Assembly: GCF_030643785.1 (NCBI RefSeq)
Contig: NZ_CP094378.1
Span: 806,001-870,000 of the forward strand
Length of the DNA stretch: 64,000 nucleotides
Source of the DNA: Coxiella-like endosymbiont
GTDB taxonomy: Bacteria > Pseudomonadota > Gammaproteobacteria > Coxiellales > Coxiellaceae
Direction: 5' to 3'
Shown here: positions 9,550-21,184 of the stretch, one piece after another
How the letters are laid out: each line of letters opens with the position of its first letter
How positions within the stretch are numbered: position 1 is the first letter of the stretch
The notes under the pieces: model-generated
Told to the model about the DNA's origin: nothing
The model's input: only the letters and a program-made list of their open reading frames with translations
The model's database searches: none
Program-made: the position numbers and the translations under genes

Positions 9550-11979
9550 GCGGTATGAGTGGATGATACTTGGCGAAGCTCTTTCTCAGCCAGTTTTTTT
9601 AGGTGCGTGTGGACTTTTTCCAAAAGGACCAATGTCTTTGTGTTTTAATTGTTTCTTTTTTATTAATTCTTCCAATATAACCGCTATTTTACTTCTTTTT
9701 TCGCACATTAGCATTTGTCGTTGCTCGCGAACAATTGCTAATTTTTCTGATATTTTACTTTTTTCAAAACTAGTTTTATGCCTCTTTTTTCTGTAATGAG
9801 GATAGCCTTTGATTAAGGAAAACTGCCGAAGTAATACTGTCCGCAATAATGTTAAGAGTTTTTTTACGCTCTCATTGATGAGTAGCTGCTTGCCAAAAAG
9901 CGAGTTCCAACGGTACGTGAGGACAGTGAGGGTAGAAATAATCTTTAATCACTTTATTTTTAATTTCAGGATGATCTTTTTTAAAGATCAATAAAACCAC
10001 CCAAGGAATTGGACCACGCTCCGTCGAGAATTTCATTACAAGTGAGTTTTGCATCAAGGTAATTGTGTTGCCATATTTGTTTATGTAATCGTCTAAAATC
10101 TCGCAAGAGTTTCTTCGAATATGGAGTTGTTGTTTGTTGTGCCTTGGAAATTTTAATTTCGTTAACTAGATTAGACCATCTTTGTGGAAGGGCAACACCA
10201 TGCTGTATCAGTAAGCTGGGCTTGCAAATCATTTAATATAATTTCCTGATTTTCTCCTTTTCGAATTCGATGCATAGCCATTCGATGTATAGCCATATGT
10301 ACGTCATCTAATTTCGCTTTTAAAGTTCGATATCGTTTGTTATTCATTTTGCAGGATTTTTCAAATGCATATGCAGGAGTACTGTAGATGTTTTTTCTAT
10401 TTCTGCCTATTGCTCTTGAGGCAGTATTTTGTTTAGATCTTCCCATTTTTGTCTTGCTATTAAGAGTAGAAGCTTCGAAGCATTTTTATGCTGCTTTATT
10501 TTTTCGTAATAGTAAAGAATAGTAAAGATTTAATTTTATGCGTATCATATTCACCTTCTTTACCTTCGTCAGCTTCTTTACGTTCATCATTATAAGAGGC
10601 TTGCGATTTAATTTTACAATAATTTTTCTGTAAAAAGCATTAATTCATAAATCATCTCGAGATGGGCTTCTTCATCGCCCGCTATTTTACTTGCAATGAG
10701 ATAAAACCGTATTTTTTTCTCTGTCTATTTATTTCTAAGGGTGGGTTAGGCCTTGATTGTTTTTTCGGGTTAATAGTTCTTTTAATGTTCGTTTTGCAAA
10801 CGAAAAAAAGCTTGGAAAGATTCTATTTGTCCATTAATTACTGATAAATGAAAGGACTATTACCCATGTCTGGATCAGTAAATTCAGTAGAAATTCATTT
10901 GCTTTTAGATGGTCAAGAGGAGATTCATTTTTCTTATTTTTAATATCCAGTCGAGCACCATTAATCAAAAACAAATAAATTGCCTGCTGGTTTCCTGCTT
11001 CAAGCGCATAATGTAACGGTGTGTTTCCCTGACTAAACCGATCGAGGTGCCAGTCGGTTGTATTTACATCGATTTGATAAGAAGCGAGACACTTTCTTCT
11101 TCGGGAATTAAAAAGGTAGTTTTCTTTTAGATAACTTTTTCCCTTCTTCTGAAGGGATGGCTTCTTCTGGTGGAGAAGATGGTGACTCTGTGGATGTTAA
11201 TAAAATCTCTGAACTGTCACCTTCTGTGTTATTTGGTGATTGGCTAACTTCCGTTGCCATTACCATCAGTGTCCAGTAGCGTAGAGGGCATGTATATCGT
11301 CAGGAGAAGGCTGTATTCTTAATACGCCGCTTACCGATTTTACTCGATTTAGTGTTCGATTTCTTAATCGAATAGCAGCCTGAGCAAGAAGCCTGTCGAT
11401 TGGGTTGAGAATACTTTGTTCCCTATCGAACTCTCTTTGGCGAGTTTGGCAAAATACTTGAATTTGTTGAATGAAATTACCTTCGTTGTTTAGATTGTTG
11501 TTACAATCCCTGTTAAAGTTGTCAAGAAACTTTCTCCAATAAAAACGGTGCATATCTTTCATTTCAATTTTGGGTAAATTGGGTTGGAAAGAAGGATGTA
11601 ACCCAAAGGCGTTCCGAATAGCCTGAATTTAAGGAATATAGCATTTTTCATCATTTCTTAAAGGAAGTATGTCTGCTTCAATAGTATTTCGAATAACTTG
11701 AATAGCTTCGTTTAGATTTTTCTTTTGAGTTTGTTCATCAAACTTTGCTTGAGTTTGAGAATTAAGAAAGAGAATAACGAAATTAAAAAATTCTGTATGG
11801 GCCATTGAAATTCTTAGCTGATAATTAAGGTGGGTAATTTCGCGCGTCATATCTATATCAGATGGGACCTAACTCTGGAATTAACAGTAATTTGAATGTT
11901 TCTAAATATTTACGGATTAGAGAACGAGCAATTTGGGAACATTAGTAATTTTATCGAGTGTTGGGCGCATAAAAGACAT
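9546..11979 (-). pseudogene. Ankyrin-repeat protein, decayed (possible type IV effector)
   Basis: Minus-strand coding fragments in order: an N-terminal piece from an ATG at 11979, KYLETFKLLLIPELGPI near 11900, helical stretches at 11850-11629 and 11562-11266, then a recognisable ankyrin unit near 11080-10930 (QGNTPLHYALEAGNQQAI, INGARLDIKN). Charged helical fragments follow at 10446-10171, 10232-9981 and 9846-9586. At the 3' end an A7 run (9594-9600), read as A6, would continue the frame to [15 protein letters not shown] and a stop at 9546. At least six lesions. Position beside ndk and rlmN suggests the counterpart of C. burnetii AnkJ (CBU_1254), from memory. A 10-bp tandem duplication lies at 10508-10527. 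Confidence 0.6.
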
Positions 11980-12347
11980 AAAAATATCTTTATGTTAAAT
12001 GTAATTTGTGCTTGGTAGTTGTGCGGTTTAAAATGTAGACTTGGTAGATGAATTTAGATGTTCTCTATAGACTATATTATAGTCCTAACTATAAAATACA
12101 TTAGCTAAAAATATAAAAAATATCGAATTGAAATTTAACCTTAATTTAATTTTTTTTAGTTTTTCTTGCTTGAAAAATCTGCAATAATCGAAGTTTTTCA
12201 TTCAAATATTTTACAAATATTTTGGGATTGGGCCCTACTTTTTAGCGGGCTAGAAGCGATTATTAGCCGGTCCTCGATTGAGAGATCGGAAGTAGCCTTA
12301 ACAAAGAGAATTAGATAAATTTGCCTATTTAATTTCTATTAAAATTT
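11980..12347. other. AT-rich spacer
   Basis: No gene seen. At 12070-12084 GACTATA and TATAGTC form a 7-bp inverted repeat around one T. It lies between the divergent ankyrin and rlmN pseudogenes and could be part of a former promoter or operator; nothing supports this beyond symmetry. Confidence 0.4.
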
Positions 12348-13453
12348 ATGAAAGAAAAGATAAATCTTTTGGATTTAAACGAGAAAGTGCTTAGGAAGTT
12401 TGTAATCTCTTGTGGTCAGCCACCTTATTGTACGACCCAGCTTTTGCAATGGATCCATCAGTGGGCGGTAGTGGATTTTCTTTGATGACAGACCTTAGTA
12501 AATCGTTCCGACACTAATTAACTAAGAAGGCTGTAGTTAAAAGGCTGTGTAGTTAAGATGCTAGAATTGGGGTTGGATCATGTATTCCAGGATGGAACCC
12601 ATAAATGGTTATTTTTCTTATCGGATAATAAAAAATAGAAACTGTGTTTATTACTGACCGTAATTGAGGGACTTTATGTGTGTCTTCCCAGATAGGATGC
12701 GTGTTGAATTGTAGCTTTTGCGTCACGGAAAAAGAAGGATTTAATTGTAACCTCATATTGGCTGAAATTATTGGGCAAGTTTGAGTAAGAGGAGCTACTC
12801 AGCTCTTAAAAAAATCTTCTTACAAGATTACTAATGTGGTCATGATGAGGATGGGAGAGCACTTATTAAATTACGATCCCGTTGTGGCAGCCATATATTT
12901 GATGATGCATGATCACGCCTATGGCTTATCTTAAGGTATCGAATAACCCTTAGTACATCGAGATTGTCCATGTAATGCAGTGTCTTTGTCGAGAAAGACC
13001 TGTAGCTTTGATTGTTTTCTCTCCATGCTCCCAACAACGAATTGCGAGATATTTTCTTTCCACTTAATAAAAAGTTTATAAAAAGTTTTAATTTTCCCTT
13101 GGAGGAATCAATTCCCCTCTATCAGGATTATTATCCACGAGTGAGCAAGCGTTGCGTCATATTCGAATATGTAATGATTGATGCAGTTAATGACAGCCTT
13201 GTCGAAGCGCAGTAGCTGATGCGGTTCTTGGTAGATGTGTGACCTGTATAAAGTAAATTTAATTCCCTTTAATTCTTTTGGAGAAACTGTTTATCGCTGC
13301 TCAACGGAAGCAGCTATTACGACTTTTTTCACAAAAGGTTGATGGAATCTGGATTTAATTCGTGTTCGACAAATGCGTGGGAATAACATTGCAGGCGCTT
13401 GTGGTCAATTAGCTAGACAATTTCAAGATCGCACAGGGCGTCATCAACGCTAG
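12348..13453 (+). pseudogene. rlmN: Dual-specificity 23S rRNA/tRNA methyltransferase RlmN, decayed
   Basis: Fragments of RlmN read in order across changing frames: [18 protein letters not shown] and LLQWIHQW near 12350-12470, DGTHKWLFFLSDNK near 12590, [18 protein letters not shown] (the radical SAM cysteines) near 12670-12725, [10 protein letters not shown], then [10 protein letters not shown] near 12870. Later pieces are [20 protein letters not shown] near 13015, [12 protein letters not shown] near 13165, and [18 protein letters not shown] before the stop at 13451-13453. Many frameshifts and stops. RlmN makes 2-methyladenosine in 23S rRNA and some tRNAs. It occupies its usual place between ndk and rodZ. 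Confidence 0.85.
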
Positions 13454-13564
13454 CTGAGAACGGGGGCATATTGTTCCTACAAAAAAGAAGCATCCGGTAC
13501 GTAATCCATTGGAAATTTCAATACGAACAAGAATGATGTGCTTCTAGAAAGTCATCAACTCAGT

Positions 13565-13570
13565 TATAAT
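13565..13570 (+). promoter_or_regulatory. Possible -10 box for rodZ-hisS
   Basis: TATAAT directly overlaps an upstream in-frame ATG at 13569 and lies 35 bases before the preferred rodZ start. No good -35 match. Its position argues against starting rodZ at 13569. Confidence 0.35.
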
Positions 13571-13604
13571 GCAAATTAACTATTACCACCAGGAATGCTG
13601 CCCA

Positions 13605-14201
13605 ATGACGGAAAGTGTAATTGAAGATATGGAAGTTCATACTGAATTATCTAACAGCGTTATTAAAACGCCCGGAATCTTATTGCGTGAGGCTCGTCAA
13701 GCTAAAAACCTCAAGTATGAGGACGTAGCGAAACAAATGCATTTGAGCGTTCAGTGGGTAAAAAACCTGGAAAAGGATAACTATTCCCAAGCGCCTGCTT
13801 TAATTTATGTGCGGGGTTATTTGCGTGCATATGCTCGTTGTGTTGGACTTATCCCAGAAGAAGTTATAGCTGCATTCGACGCCTTAGCTTTAAACGAGGA
13901 GTTTGAGCGAATTAAAGCGCGAGAAGAAAAACCAGTGAAACATCAAGCCGTTCCCGTAATCTCGCGTTCGACTCGAATGATTAGTCGCAAGACGATTCGT
14001 TGGATCACTTTTCTTGCTTTGGCTATTTTGATTATATTGGTCGGTGTTTGGTGGCAGGGGAAGAAACACTTTATGGTTCAAATTCAATCGGTTATGGCAC
14101 CGAGCCAAGAATTACCATTGAAAGAAACGACGAAGGAATCAACTCTACCTGCAACACTAACAACGAAAAATAAGATTATTTTTTCAGGAACGGATCATTG
14201 A
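13605..14201 (+). CDS. rodZ: RodZ-like cytoskeletal protein, short form
   Basis: Membrane-anchored partner of MreB in rod-shape maintenance. The N-terminal helix-turn-helix (about residues 20-90, [20 protein letters not shown] and [11 protein letters not shown]) is followed by a basic stretch and one transmembrane helix ([15 protein letters not shown]). Only about 35 residues of periplasmic tail remain. The product is about 198 residues, whereas typical RodZ exceeds 300 and ends in a periplasmic beta domain. I chose the ATG at 13605, preceded by AGGA. The stop overlaps the hisS start. Either a lineage-specific short form or a C-terminal truncation. Confidence 0.85.
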   Translation: MTESVIEDMEVHTELSNSVIKTPGILLREARQAKNLKYEDVAKQMHLSVQWVKNLEKDNYSQAPALIYVRGYLRAYARCVGLIPEEVIAAFDALALNEEFERIKAREEKPVKHQAVPVISRSTRMISRKTIRWITFLALAILIILVGVWWQGKKHFMVQIQSVMAPSQELPLKETTKESTLPATLTTKNKIIFSGTDH

Positions 14202-15514
14202 CAGAAACCATCAAAGCGATTCGGGGAATGAGAGATGTCCTCCCCGATGAGACACCTTATTGGTCTTTCCTTGAGGAAATATTTCGAACCATTATCACTT
14301 CTTACGGCTATCGGGAAATCCGCTTTCCTGTGGTAGAGAAAACTGCTTTATTTAAACGCACGATCGGCGAAGCTACAGATATTGTGGAAAAAGAAATGTA
14401 TACCTTTTTAGATCGCAATGGAGAAAGCCTCACGTTGCGCCCCGAAGGAACGACTAGTTGCGTTCGAGCAGGTATTCAGAATAGTCTTTTTTACAATCAA
14501 ATCCAACGATTATGGTATATAGGCCCCATGTTTCGTTATGAGCGGCCTCAAAAAGGACGCTATCGTCAATTTTACCAAGTTGGCGTGGAAACATATGGGA
14601 TAGAGAATCCTGCTATTGATGCCGAATTAATTTTAATAGGCCGTCGCTTCTGGAAAATGCTTGGTTTAGAGAAATACATTACTTTAGAATTGAACACCTT
14701 GGGCACACTGAATTGCCGACTCCATTATCGGGAAAGACTGGTTAATTATTTAGAGTCGCGAAAAACAGAATTGGATGAAGATAGTCAACGACGTCTAATG
14801 ATCAATCCCTTACGGATTTTGGATAGTAAAAATCCTGTCCTACAACCTATTATCATGGAAGCGCCAAAACTTCTGGATTATTTGGATGATGAATCTCGTC
14901 GTCATTGGGATCAATTACAAGCCCTCTTAGAGCAAGAGGGCTTGTCTTATATTGTTAATCCCAACTTAGTTAGAGGGCTTGACTACTACACTCACACTAT
15001 TTTTGAATGGGTAACAGGTCAGTTAGGTGCTCAGGCGACTGTCTGTGCAGGAGGACGCTATGATGATCTCATTGAACAAATGGGTGATCGCTCAACACCA
15101 GCGGCTGGATTTGCTGCCGGTTTGGAACGGGTCGTCTTACTGTTGCAGGCGACGCGGGAATGCGTTATTCATTCAGATATTTATCTCATGGCTAATGGAG
15201 AGCTGGCAGTGAAACGGGGATTGATGGTAGCAGAACATCTCCGCGATGCATTACCCAGCTTGGTTATTGAGATGCATCTCAGCGGAGGTGGTTTTAAACG
15301 TCAATTTAGACTTGCGGATAAAAGCGGTGCAAAATGGGCACTGGTTATTGGTGAAGAAGAAATGAAAACGAATACGGTAACCCTTAAACCTTTATGTGAG
15401 GCATTACCACAACAACACCTCAAAGATAATGAGGTAATAGCTTATTTGCGTGAAAAAATTTACATGAAAAAACAACTTAACTATCCTTCTTTTCCATTGA
15501 TTAGAGAGCAGTGA
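14198..15514 (+). CDS. hisS: Histidyl-tRNA synthetase
   Basis: Charges tRNA-His. 438 residues, full length. Class II motif 2 is in [20 protein letters not shown], the histidine-specific segment is [15 protein letters not shown], and motif 3 is [15 protein letters not shown]; the C-terminal anticodon-binding domain follows from about residue 325. The start appears to be TTG at 14198, four bases into the rodZ end, with CAGGA about nine bases upstream; [18 protein letters not shown] is a normal HisRS beginning. In most gammaproteobacteria ispG stands between rodZ and hisS, but here the two overlap. Confidence 0.96.
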   Translation: MTETIKAIRGMRDVLPDETPYWSFLEEIFRTIITSYGYREIRFPVVEKTALFKRTIGEATDIVEKEMYTFLDRNGESLTLRPEGTTSCVRAGIQNSLFYNQIQRLWYIGPMFRYERPQKGRYRQFYQVGVETYGIENPAIDAELILIGRRFWKMLGLEKYITLELNTLGTLNCRLHYRERLVNYLESRKTELDEDSQRRLMINPLRILDSKNPVLQPIIMEAPKLLDYLDDESRRHWDQLQALLEQEGLSYIVNPNLVRGLDYYTHTIFEWVTGQLGAQATVCAGGRYDDLIEQMGDRSTPAAGFAAGLERVVLLLQATRECVIHSDIYLMANGELAVKRGLMVAEHLRDALPSLVIEMHLSGGGFKRQFRLADKSGAKWALVIGEEEMKTNTVTLKPLCEALPQQHLKDNEVIAYLREKIYMKKQLNYPSFPLIREQ

Positions 15515-15526
15515 GGGAATGATAAA

Positions 15527-16152
15527 ATGACAGAATATCTTTCCGATAAAGAACAAATTGAAATGATTAAACAGTGATGGCGCGATTACGGTCGGTATAT
15601 TGCTATTGCTATCATGATCGGACTTTTAATCGGTTTTGGTTGGTGGTATTGGCATCGCTTCCATATTGAGAAAACAGAATGAGCTTCGCAACTTTGTACA
15701 CAATTGCAAGCACTAACCAGTCATCCTGAATCGGGAAAAACAAATCAATTAACGAATTAGCTTATTAAAAAGTACGCGAAAACCCATTATAGAGCGATGG
15801 CTTCATTACTAAACTAAATGCTAAGAATGCTGTAATACAAGAAAATTATGCAGAGGCGCTAAAACAATTGCATTGGGTTATGGATAACACCGCTCCCCTT
15901 TAAAAGGGATCGCCCGTTTGCGGGCCGCTCCAATATATCTTGCTCAAAACCAGCCTAATCAAGCGTTTAGATTTATTGCGAACAATTAATGATTTTACTT
16001 TTAATCTCTTTATTGAAAATATTAAAGGTGATATTTATGCCGCGATAGGTAATAATAAGCCGGCTGCTGAAAAATCCTATGAAGTAGTACAAAATGAAAT
16101 TAAAGTTATTGGGATTGACGATCCGTATTTAAAAATGAAAATATTCAGCTAA
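15527..16152 (+). pseudogene. yfgM: YfgM-like membrane-anchored TPR protein, decayed
   Basis: Begins MTEYLSDKEQIEMIKQ, then a TGA where family members have Trp, then WRDYGRYIAIAIMIGLLIGF with the single membrane helix. Another TGA, stops and frame changes break the TPR region. The tail is recognisable near 16005-16140 ([30 protein letters not shown]). YfgM associates with the Sec translocon and periplasmic chaperones in E. coli. It lies between hisS and der, its usual location, but bamB, which normally follows it, is absent. Confidence 0.8.
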
Positions 16153-16199
16153 AAACTAAGTCCCTCTTTTCAGGGAAAGCACGGATAAGGGGTATAGAA

Positions 16200-17537
16200 A
16201 TGCTTCCAGTCATCACCATCGTTGGCCGACCTAACGTTGGTAAATCGACATTATTTAATTGTTTAACGAGAAGTCGAGCAGCATTAGTGGCTGATGTTCC
16301 TGGAGTTACACGGGATCGTCAATATGGAGAAGCGACAATTGGATCCCAATCTATCTTGGTGGTGGATACGGGGGGATTAGTAAATTCAGAAGAACCTGCC
16401 ATAGCAGCACTTGCAGAAACTCAAGTAGATCAGGCAATTGAAGAATCGGACTGTATTTTATTTTTGGTGGATGCGAAAACAGGCCTTACTTCCGCCGATG
16501 AAATAGTAGCGGAACGATTGCGGAAGAAAAATAAGAAAATCTTTTTTGTGGTTAATAAAGCAGATGGAACTGAAGCGGAAACGGTTCGAAGCGAATTTTA
16601 TCGATTAGGCTTTAATGAACTTTACGTAATTTCAGCAAAAAAAGGTCATGGCATTAAACACTTGATGACTAATGTTCTTAGTGAATTGACGTTAGAAAAA
16701 GAAGTCGTTGGAAAAGAAATCCTTGAAAAGGAGCCAAGAATTAAAATTGCGGTAATTGGCCGACCGAATGTTGGAAAATCTACACTTATTAATCGATTGT
16801 TAAATGAAGAACGCGTTATCGTCTATGACCAACCTGGCACAACGCGAGATAGTATTTATATCCCTTTTGTCCGAAAGGATAAAAACTACACCTTAATTGA
16901 TACGGCGGGTATTCGTAGGCGAGCAAGAATTCATAATCAAGTAGAAAAATTTTCAATTATTAAATCAATGCAAGCTATGCATGTCGTTGATGTGATTATT
17001 TTTGTTTTAAATGCTCATGAAAGTGTAAGCGAGCAGGATTTACGATTGTTAAATTTAATCATTGAAGCAAGTGTCCCCCTAGTAATAGCTGTTAATAAAT
17101 GGGATAGTTTAGAAAATGATGAACGCCAACGAGTAAAACAAGACATCTATCGACGAATGTCTTTTACAGATTTTGCTCGCCTTTATTTTATTTCTGCGTT
17201 AGAAGGAACGGGGCTAAAAAAATTATTTCGAGCAATTGAGGAATCCTACCAATCGACTCAGCAAGAATTAACTACGAGCCAACTGACAAAAACTTTGGAA
17301 AAAGCAGTTTTAGAGCATGAGCTCCCGTTAGTGAAAGGTCGACGAATTCGATTACGGTTTGCGCATCTTGGCAGTCGTCATCCTTTGACTATTGTTATCC
17401 ACGGAAAACAAACTCAATCCCTTCCTCAATCGTACTCTCGCTACCTCGCTAATTATTTCCGAAAAACATTTAATTTTATTGGAGTTCCCGTTCACATCAA
17501 ATTAAAAACCGATCCTAATCCTTATGAAGAGGCCTAA
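16200..17537 (+). CDS. der: GTPase Der (EngA), 50S ribosome assembly
   Basis: 445 residues with two tandem GTPase domains and a KH-like C-terminal domain. G1 motifs GRPNVGKST occur at about residues 8-16 and 185-193, G3 as DTGG and DTAG, and G4 as NKAD and NKWD. The ATG at 16200 has AAGGGG about eight bases upstream. It acts in late assembly of the large ribosomal subunit. A G6 run (GATACGGGGGGATTA) inside the gene is in frame, so not every G run in this window is broken. Confidence 0.97.
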   Translation: MLPVITIVGRPNVGKSTLFNCLTRSRAALVADVPGVTRDRQYGEATIGSQSILVVDTGGLVNSEEPAIAALAETQVDQAIEESDCILFLVDAKTGLTSADEIVAERLRKKNKKIFFVVNKADGTEAETVRSEFYRLGFNELYVISAKKGHGIKHLMTNVLSELTLEKEVVGKEILEKEPRIKIAVIGRPNVGKSTLINRLLNEERVIVYDQPGTTRDSIYIPFVRKDKNYTLIDTAGIRRRARIHNQVEKFSIIKSMQAMHVVDVIIFVLNAHESVSEQDLRLLNLIIEASVPLVIAVNKWDSLENDERQRVKQDIYRRMSFTDFARLYFISALEGTGLKKLFRAIEESYQSTQQELTTSQLTKTLEKAVLEHELPLVKGRRIRLRFAHLGSRHPLTIVIHGKQTQSLPQSYSRYLANYFRKTFNFIGVPVHIKLKTDPNPYEEA

Positions 17538-17666
17538 CTAATAACTGATTTTCTCATTTTTTACAAAAAAAGAAAATTCCCACGAGTGCTCTCCTAATGT
17601 AACAATGAAACACATAGCTATAACCGCCATGAAACTTTTAAGGGTTACTTGTTTGTAAGGAGTAGA

Positions 17667-19079
17667 TTAAAACTTTTGAGTATCGGGTTTTAGCTGATTA
17701 AAAACTTGTTGCATGCTTTGATGATAGCTGAAGACAACTCGATCGATTTGATCTAACTCAGCAGAAAAAAATTATTGTCGGCAAGGGCCTTGATTGAAGT
17801 AATTGCGGCCTAAAAGGATTGAAAGCAACGTGTTGATAGGAATACAAAGAATGCCTGAAAATAGTTAATGGTATTAATAATGCCAGCTTCTTCGCCCAGC
17901 TTTTTTAGGTAGCGCTTGCATTCCTCCAAGCGCAGGGCTGTTAAGGAAACGTTAAACCAAGACCGAGTCCTGTTAAAAGTAGTGGTAACCAGAAAAAATG
18001 ATAGGTGGCATGTAGAGGTGTCCAATAAAATAAAAAGGCATCAAGAGCAATTAATGTTAAGCTCCCACCATCATAGGAAGTCGATAACCAAAATGCCGAG
18101 TAATTCTCGAAGTAATAAGTGAAAATAAAAAAAATACTAACTCTAATCGGTAAAATATCGGTTCCTGCATGAATTGATGAATAGTTTATTAAATAAGGGC
18201 TTTGAATGAAGTTGTTAAAAAATAAAGCACGCCCATAATTGTGAATATGCTCGTCGCAATACCCTACATTACCTGCAATAAATAAGCGTTTATAAAAATG
18301 ATAAAAATGAACCAGGGGGCTTTTGACTTTATGTTCCACAAACCAAAAAATTATCAGCAATGAAACTCCCACTCCCACAATTAATAAAATTAATTTTTTA
18401 GAGAAGTCTATCCACATACATTGCCTTCGACTAACTCTAAAGTCAAAATGATTAGTGCAAAAGCTAATAAAATAAGGCCACTGATATTCCAGATATTTTC
18501 TCTTCCATCCCTCGTTTTCTTTGCGAATAAACGAGCAATAATCATGGCGATAACCATAAGTGGAATGTTAGTCCAGAAGATATCGCGCCATGTGTCATAA
18601 CTAGTGAAAATTCCACTGATAACTGGATCAAAAGCAAAGCTAAGACCGACTATCTTCGTCCAGAAAATGACAGCTAAATCTTCTTGACTACCGGAAAAGG
18701 CTATCTTGGCTATGGCTATAGGATCATTGGAGTAATGAGAGCGGCGGCTAAGCTCTTGTAAAGCCCGACTGATGACCGACTGATGATTATAATAGTAAGT
18801 TCCGTGTGGCCAGTTGTGATAATTAAGGAAGCGACAATAAATAGTAAGTCTCCTGTTAAAAACATATTTCGACGATCGAAAAGATCATCGAGTTGACCCT
18901 CCGATCACGATAAATGAAGCACAGGCGAGAAGATAAGAATTTACAATCCATTGCAACAAAATGGGAAGTTAAATGCAATTCATTACTCATCGTCAGGAGA
19001 GCATTCATTACTGCCGTGTATTTAGTCAGTCGTAGTGAAAACAGCGAGATAAACGGCGCCAAGAACTAACCATTTGCAT
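17667..19079 (-). pseudogene. DHA2-family MFS drug exporter (EmrB-like), decayed
   Basis: From an ATG at 19079 the minus strand reads in changing frames: LGAVYLAVFTTTD, VMNALLTMSNELHLTSHF, GQLDDLFDRRN near 18880, SYDTWRDIFWTNIPLMVIAM near 18600-18540, WNISGLILLAFALIILTLEL near 18480-18430, FFWLPLLLTGLGLGLTFP near 17990-17941, EEAGIINTINYFQ near 17900-17860. The tail FNQLKPDTQKF ends at the stop at 17667. The order of helices and the WRDIFWTNIP and GLGLGLTFP motifs match EmrB-type 14-helix transporters. Multiple frameshifts, stops and deletions. Confidence 0.75.
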
Positions 19080-19162
19080 AGAGGGTTTGCCTTCTAGATA
19101 ATAAATTTTTAACACTCAAAAAATTTTCTTATTTTTTTATTCGTGTTTTAGATTATCTGGCT

Positions 19163-20467
19163 TTATTTCCTAAAGTCTTTAAGCTTAGAATATTTATCTG
19201 GAACGGTTATTTTATCTTGGCTGGATGATGTTGCTGCATAAATTCTCTTGACGCAAGAGTCTATTTGTCCCTCGGATAGTTGTACTGAAATTCGATCTCC
19301 AACTTTAAGAGCTATTGCTTTTCGAACGATTTGATTTTGGTGAGTGACAAGGGCATAGCCACGGTCTAGCGTTGTTAACGGGCTCATCGTTTGTAATGCT
19401 TGGGCTTTAGCCGCGAGCCCTTGTTGTCGCCGATTAAGATCGTAATCCATCGCCATGATTAGTCGGTGATGAAGTGATTCAATCCGACGGCAATGAGCTT
19501 CTAAACGCTGATTTGGGCGCTGCAAGCGCGCCATGATTGGTTGCAATTGAAGCCGACAGTGACGCAATTGAGTAGTTATTAAATGACTTAAGCGTCGTTG
19601 GAAAGTTTGAATATGTTGTAACCATTCGATTCGATTAGGACTCACCTTTTCCGCAGCAGCGGAAGGGGTAGCCGCGTGTTGATCAGCTGTGAAGTCAGAA
19701 ATTGTAAAATTGATTTCATGACCAATTCCTGAAACAATAGGAATTTGGCAAGCGAAGATTGCTCGAGTAACTTTTTCTTCATTAAACGGCCATAAATCCT
19801 CTAAAGATCCGCCCCCTCGAGCTAGTATGAGCACGTCGCATTCTTTGCGTTTATTAGCTTTATTTATCGCCTCTATGATTTGAGCGGCAGCCTTTTTACC
19901 CTGAACCAATGTGGGATAAACGATTATTGGAGCGTTGGGAAATCGTCTTTTTAGCACCTTTAAAATATCCCGGATTGCCGCACTGGAAGGAGAGGTGATC
20001 ACTCCGATGGTCTTGGGGAAAGTAGGAATAGGCTTTTTATTTTCGGAAGCAAATAAGCCTTCCTTTTCAAGTCGTTGTTTTAATCGTTCGAAGGCGATTT
20101 GCAAAGCTCCGCTGCCTATCATAATCATTTTCGTTACAATCAATTGAAAATCACCCCGTGGTTCATAGAGGCTAACTTGGGCCTGTAATAATACATGGTG
20201 GCCATTTTCGGGTATAAAATTCAATTGACAGTGGTAATTACGAAAAAATGCACATCGAACTTGGGCACGCTCATCCTTTAAAGAGAAATAAAAATGGCCG
20301 GAATTTGGCCGCGACAGGTTGGAAATTTCTCCAGTAATCCATAGGCGTTGAAAACGCTCTTCTAAAAAGACACGAGTTTCAGAATTAATTTGCGAGACGG
20401 TATAGACCGTTTTTGCATTTGCAAGCGATGGATTAATAAGGGTCTGATTTTTAATGAATAGATTCAT
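19163..20467 (-). CDS. xseA: Exodeoxyribonuclease VII large subunit
   Basis: 434 residues. The N-terminal OB-fold (about 25-115, with LWITGEISNLSRPNSGHFYF) precedes the catalytic domain, with GVITSPSSAAIRDIL, ARGGGSLEDLWPFN and VSGIGHEINFTISDFTAD. A long coiled-coil region and a C-terminal LDRGYALV segment follow. Degrades single-stranded DNA together with XseB, which is not in this window. I chose the ATG at 20467; the TTG five codons upstream has no better ribosome site. Intact, in contrast to the exonuclease I pseudogene about 7 kb away. Confidence 0.95.
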   Translation of the reverse strand: MNLFIKNQTLINPSLANAKTVYTVSQINSETRVFLEERFQRLWITGEISNLSRPNSGHFYFSLKDERAQVRCAFFRNYHCQLNFIPENGHHVLLQAQVSLYEPRGDFQLIVTKMIMIGSGALQIAFERLKQRLEKEGLFASENKKPIPTFPKTIGVITSPSSAAIRDILKVLKRRFPNAPIIVYPTLVQGKKAAAQIIEAINKANKRKECDVLILARGGGSLEDLWPFNEEKVTRAIFACQIPIVSGIGHEINFTISDFTADQHAATPSAAAEKVSPNRIEWLQHIQTFQRRLSHLITTQLRHCRLQLQPIMARLQRPNQRLEAHCRRIESLHHRLIMAMDYDLNRRQQGLAAKAQALQTMSPLTTLDRGYALVTHQNQIVRKAIALKVGDRISVQLSEGQIDSCVKRIYAATSSSQDKITVPDKYSKLKDFRK

Positions 20468-20571
20468 CTGGTTATTATGCAAACAACCAAGACATTTGTC
20501 ACTGACTACGGTTGGTGCAACGAGATGGTATGAATTAGATCCAACACCTCGTAACCTACTAATACAGCATT

Positions 20572-20969
20572 TTATCCCAGCATTTTATCCTCTTTTCTCA
20601 TAAATTGTACTATCGGTAGGTCGCGCTTAAGAACAGATTTAGAAATTTTCTCATAGAAATAAGCGTCATCGAATCCAATCCTGTCCGCATCGGTTTTTTC
20701 TAACGAGAAAAAGATTTTATCGATTCTTGCTCAATAACAAGCGCACAGGCACATAGGGCACAGTTCGCAATTAGTGTACAGATGACATCTAATTCTCCGT
20801 GTGCGGTTGGGTCATTAATGACGGTAACTTGATTAGTTCCCTCGGAAATAATTTAAGAATTTTTTACGATGATAGATCCGAAAGGCCCACCATGATTTTC
20901 TAACATCGCTTTCTTAACCAAATCGAAAACTAAGGTCATAAATTTTTTATCCTCCATATTTTTCAACAT
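20572..20969 (-). pseudogene. Guanine deaminase-like cytidine/deoxycytidylate deaminase family enzyme, decayed
   Basis: From the ATG at 20969 (GAAGGA upstream) the minus strand reads LVKKAMLENHGGPFGSIIVK, a stop, IISEGTNQVTVINDPTAHGE, then after frame changes C..CPMC-like remains and MTLISMRKFLNLFLS or, in frame, DAYFYEKISKSVLKRDLPI. It ends MRKEDKMLG at 20572. The DPTAH(A/G)E zinc motif and GGPFG substrate loop point to guanine deaminase (GuaD type). A 13-bp tandem duplication (CAGCATTTTATCC) spans its 3' end at 20565-20590. Confidence 0.7.
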
Positions 20970-21007
20970 GGTTATTCCTTCATTTAGAGTCGATTTAATC
21001 ATTATAA

Positions 21008-21100
21008 TTGAATACTTTTAATTTTGAATACTTTTAATTAATCGATCTACAAAAGCCATTATCCGTTTATTAAGTCTAATAATAATAAGTCTAATAATAA
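21008..21100. repeat. Two adjacent short tandem duplications
   Basis: TTGAATACTTTTAATT is present twice in exact tandem at 21008-21039. TAAGTCTAATAATAA is present twice in exact tandem at 21071-21100. The surrounding 20970-21184 spacer holds no gene that I can see. Confidence 0.85.
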
Positions 21101-21184
21101 CTTCGCGGATTTGTCGTTCAGGATCTGTTTCTTGCATCCAATAGCCATAATAGTTTACTTTTTATTTTTTAGGATCCCATTATT

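Noticed and set aside
15527-16152. TGA codons at Trp positions (yfgM, DMT and other relics) suggesting UGA recoding
   Set aside because: All intact genes use TGG for Trp and several, such as rodZ, ndk and sufB, end in TGA. The cases are confined to genes with other lesions.
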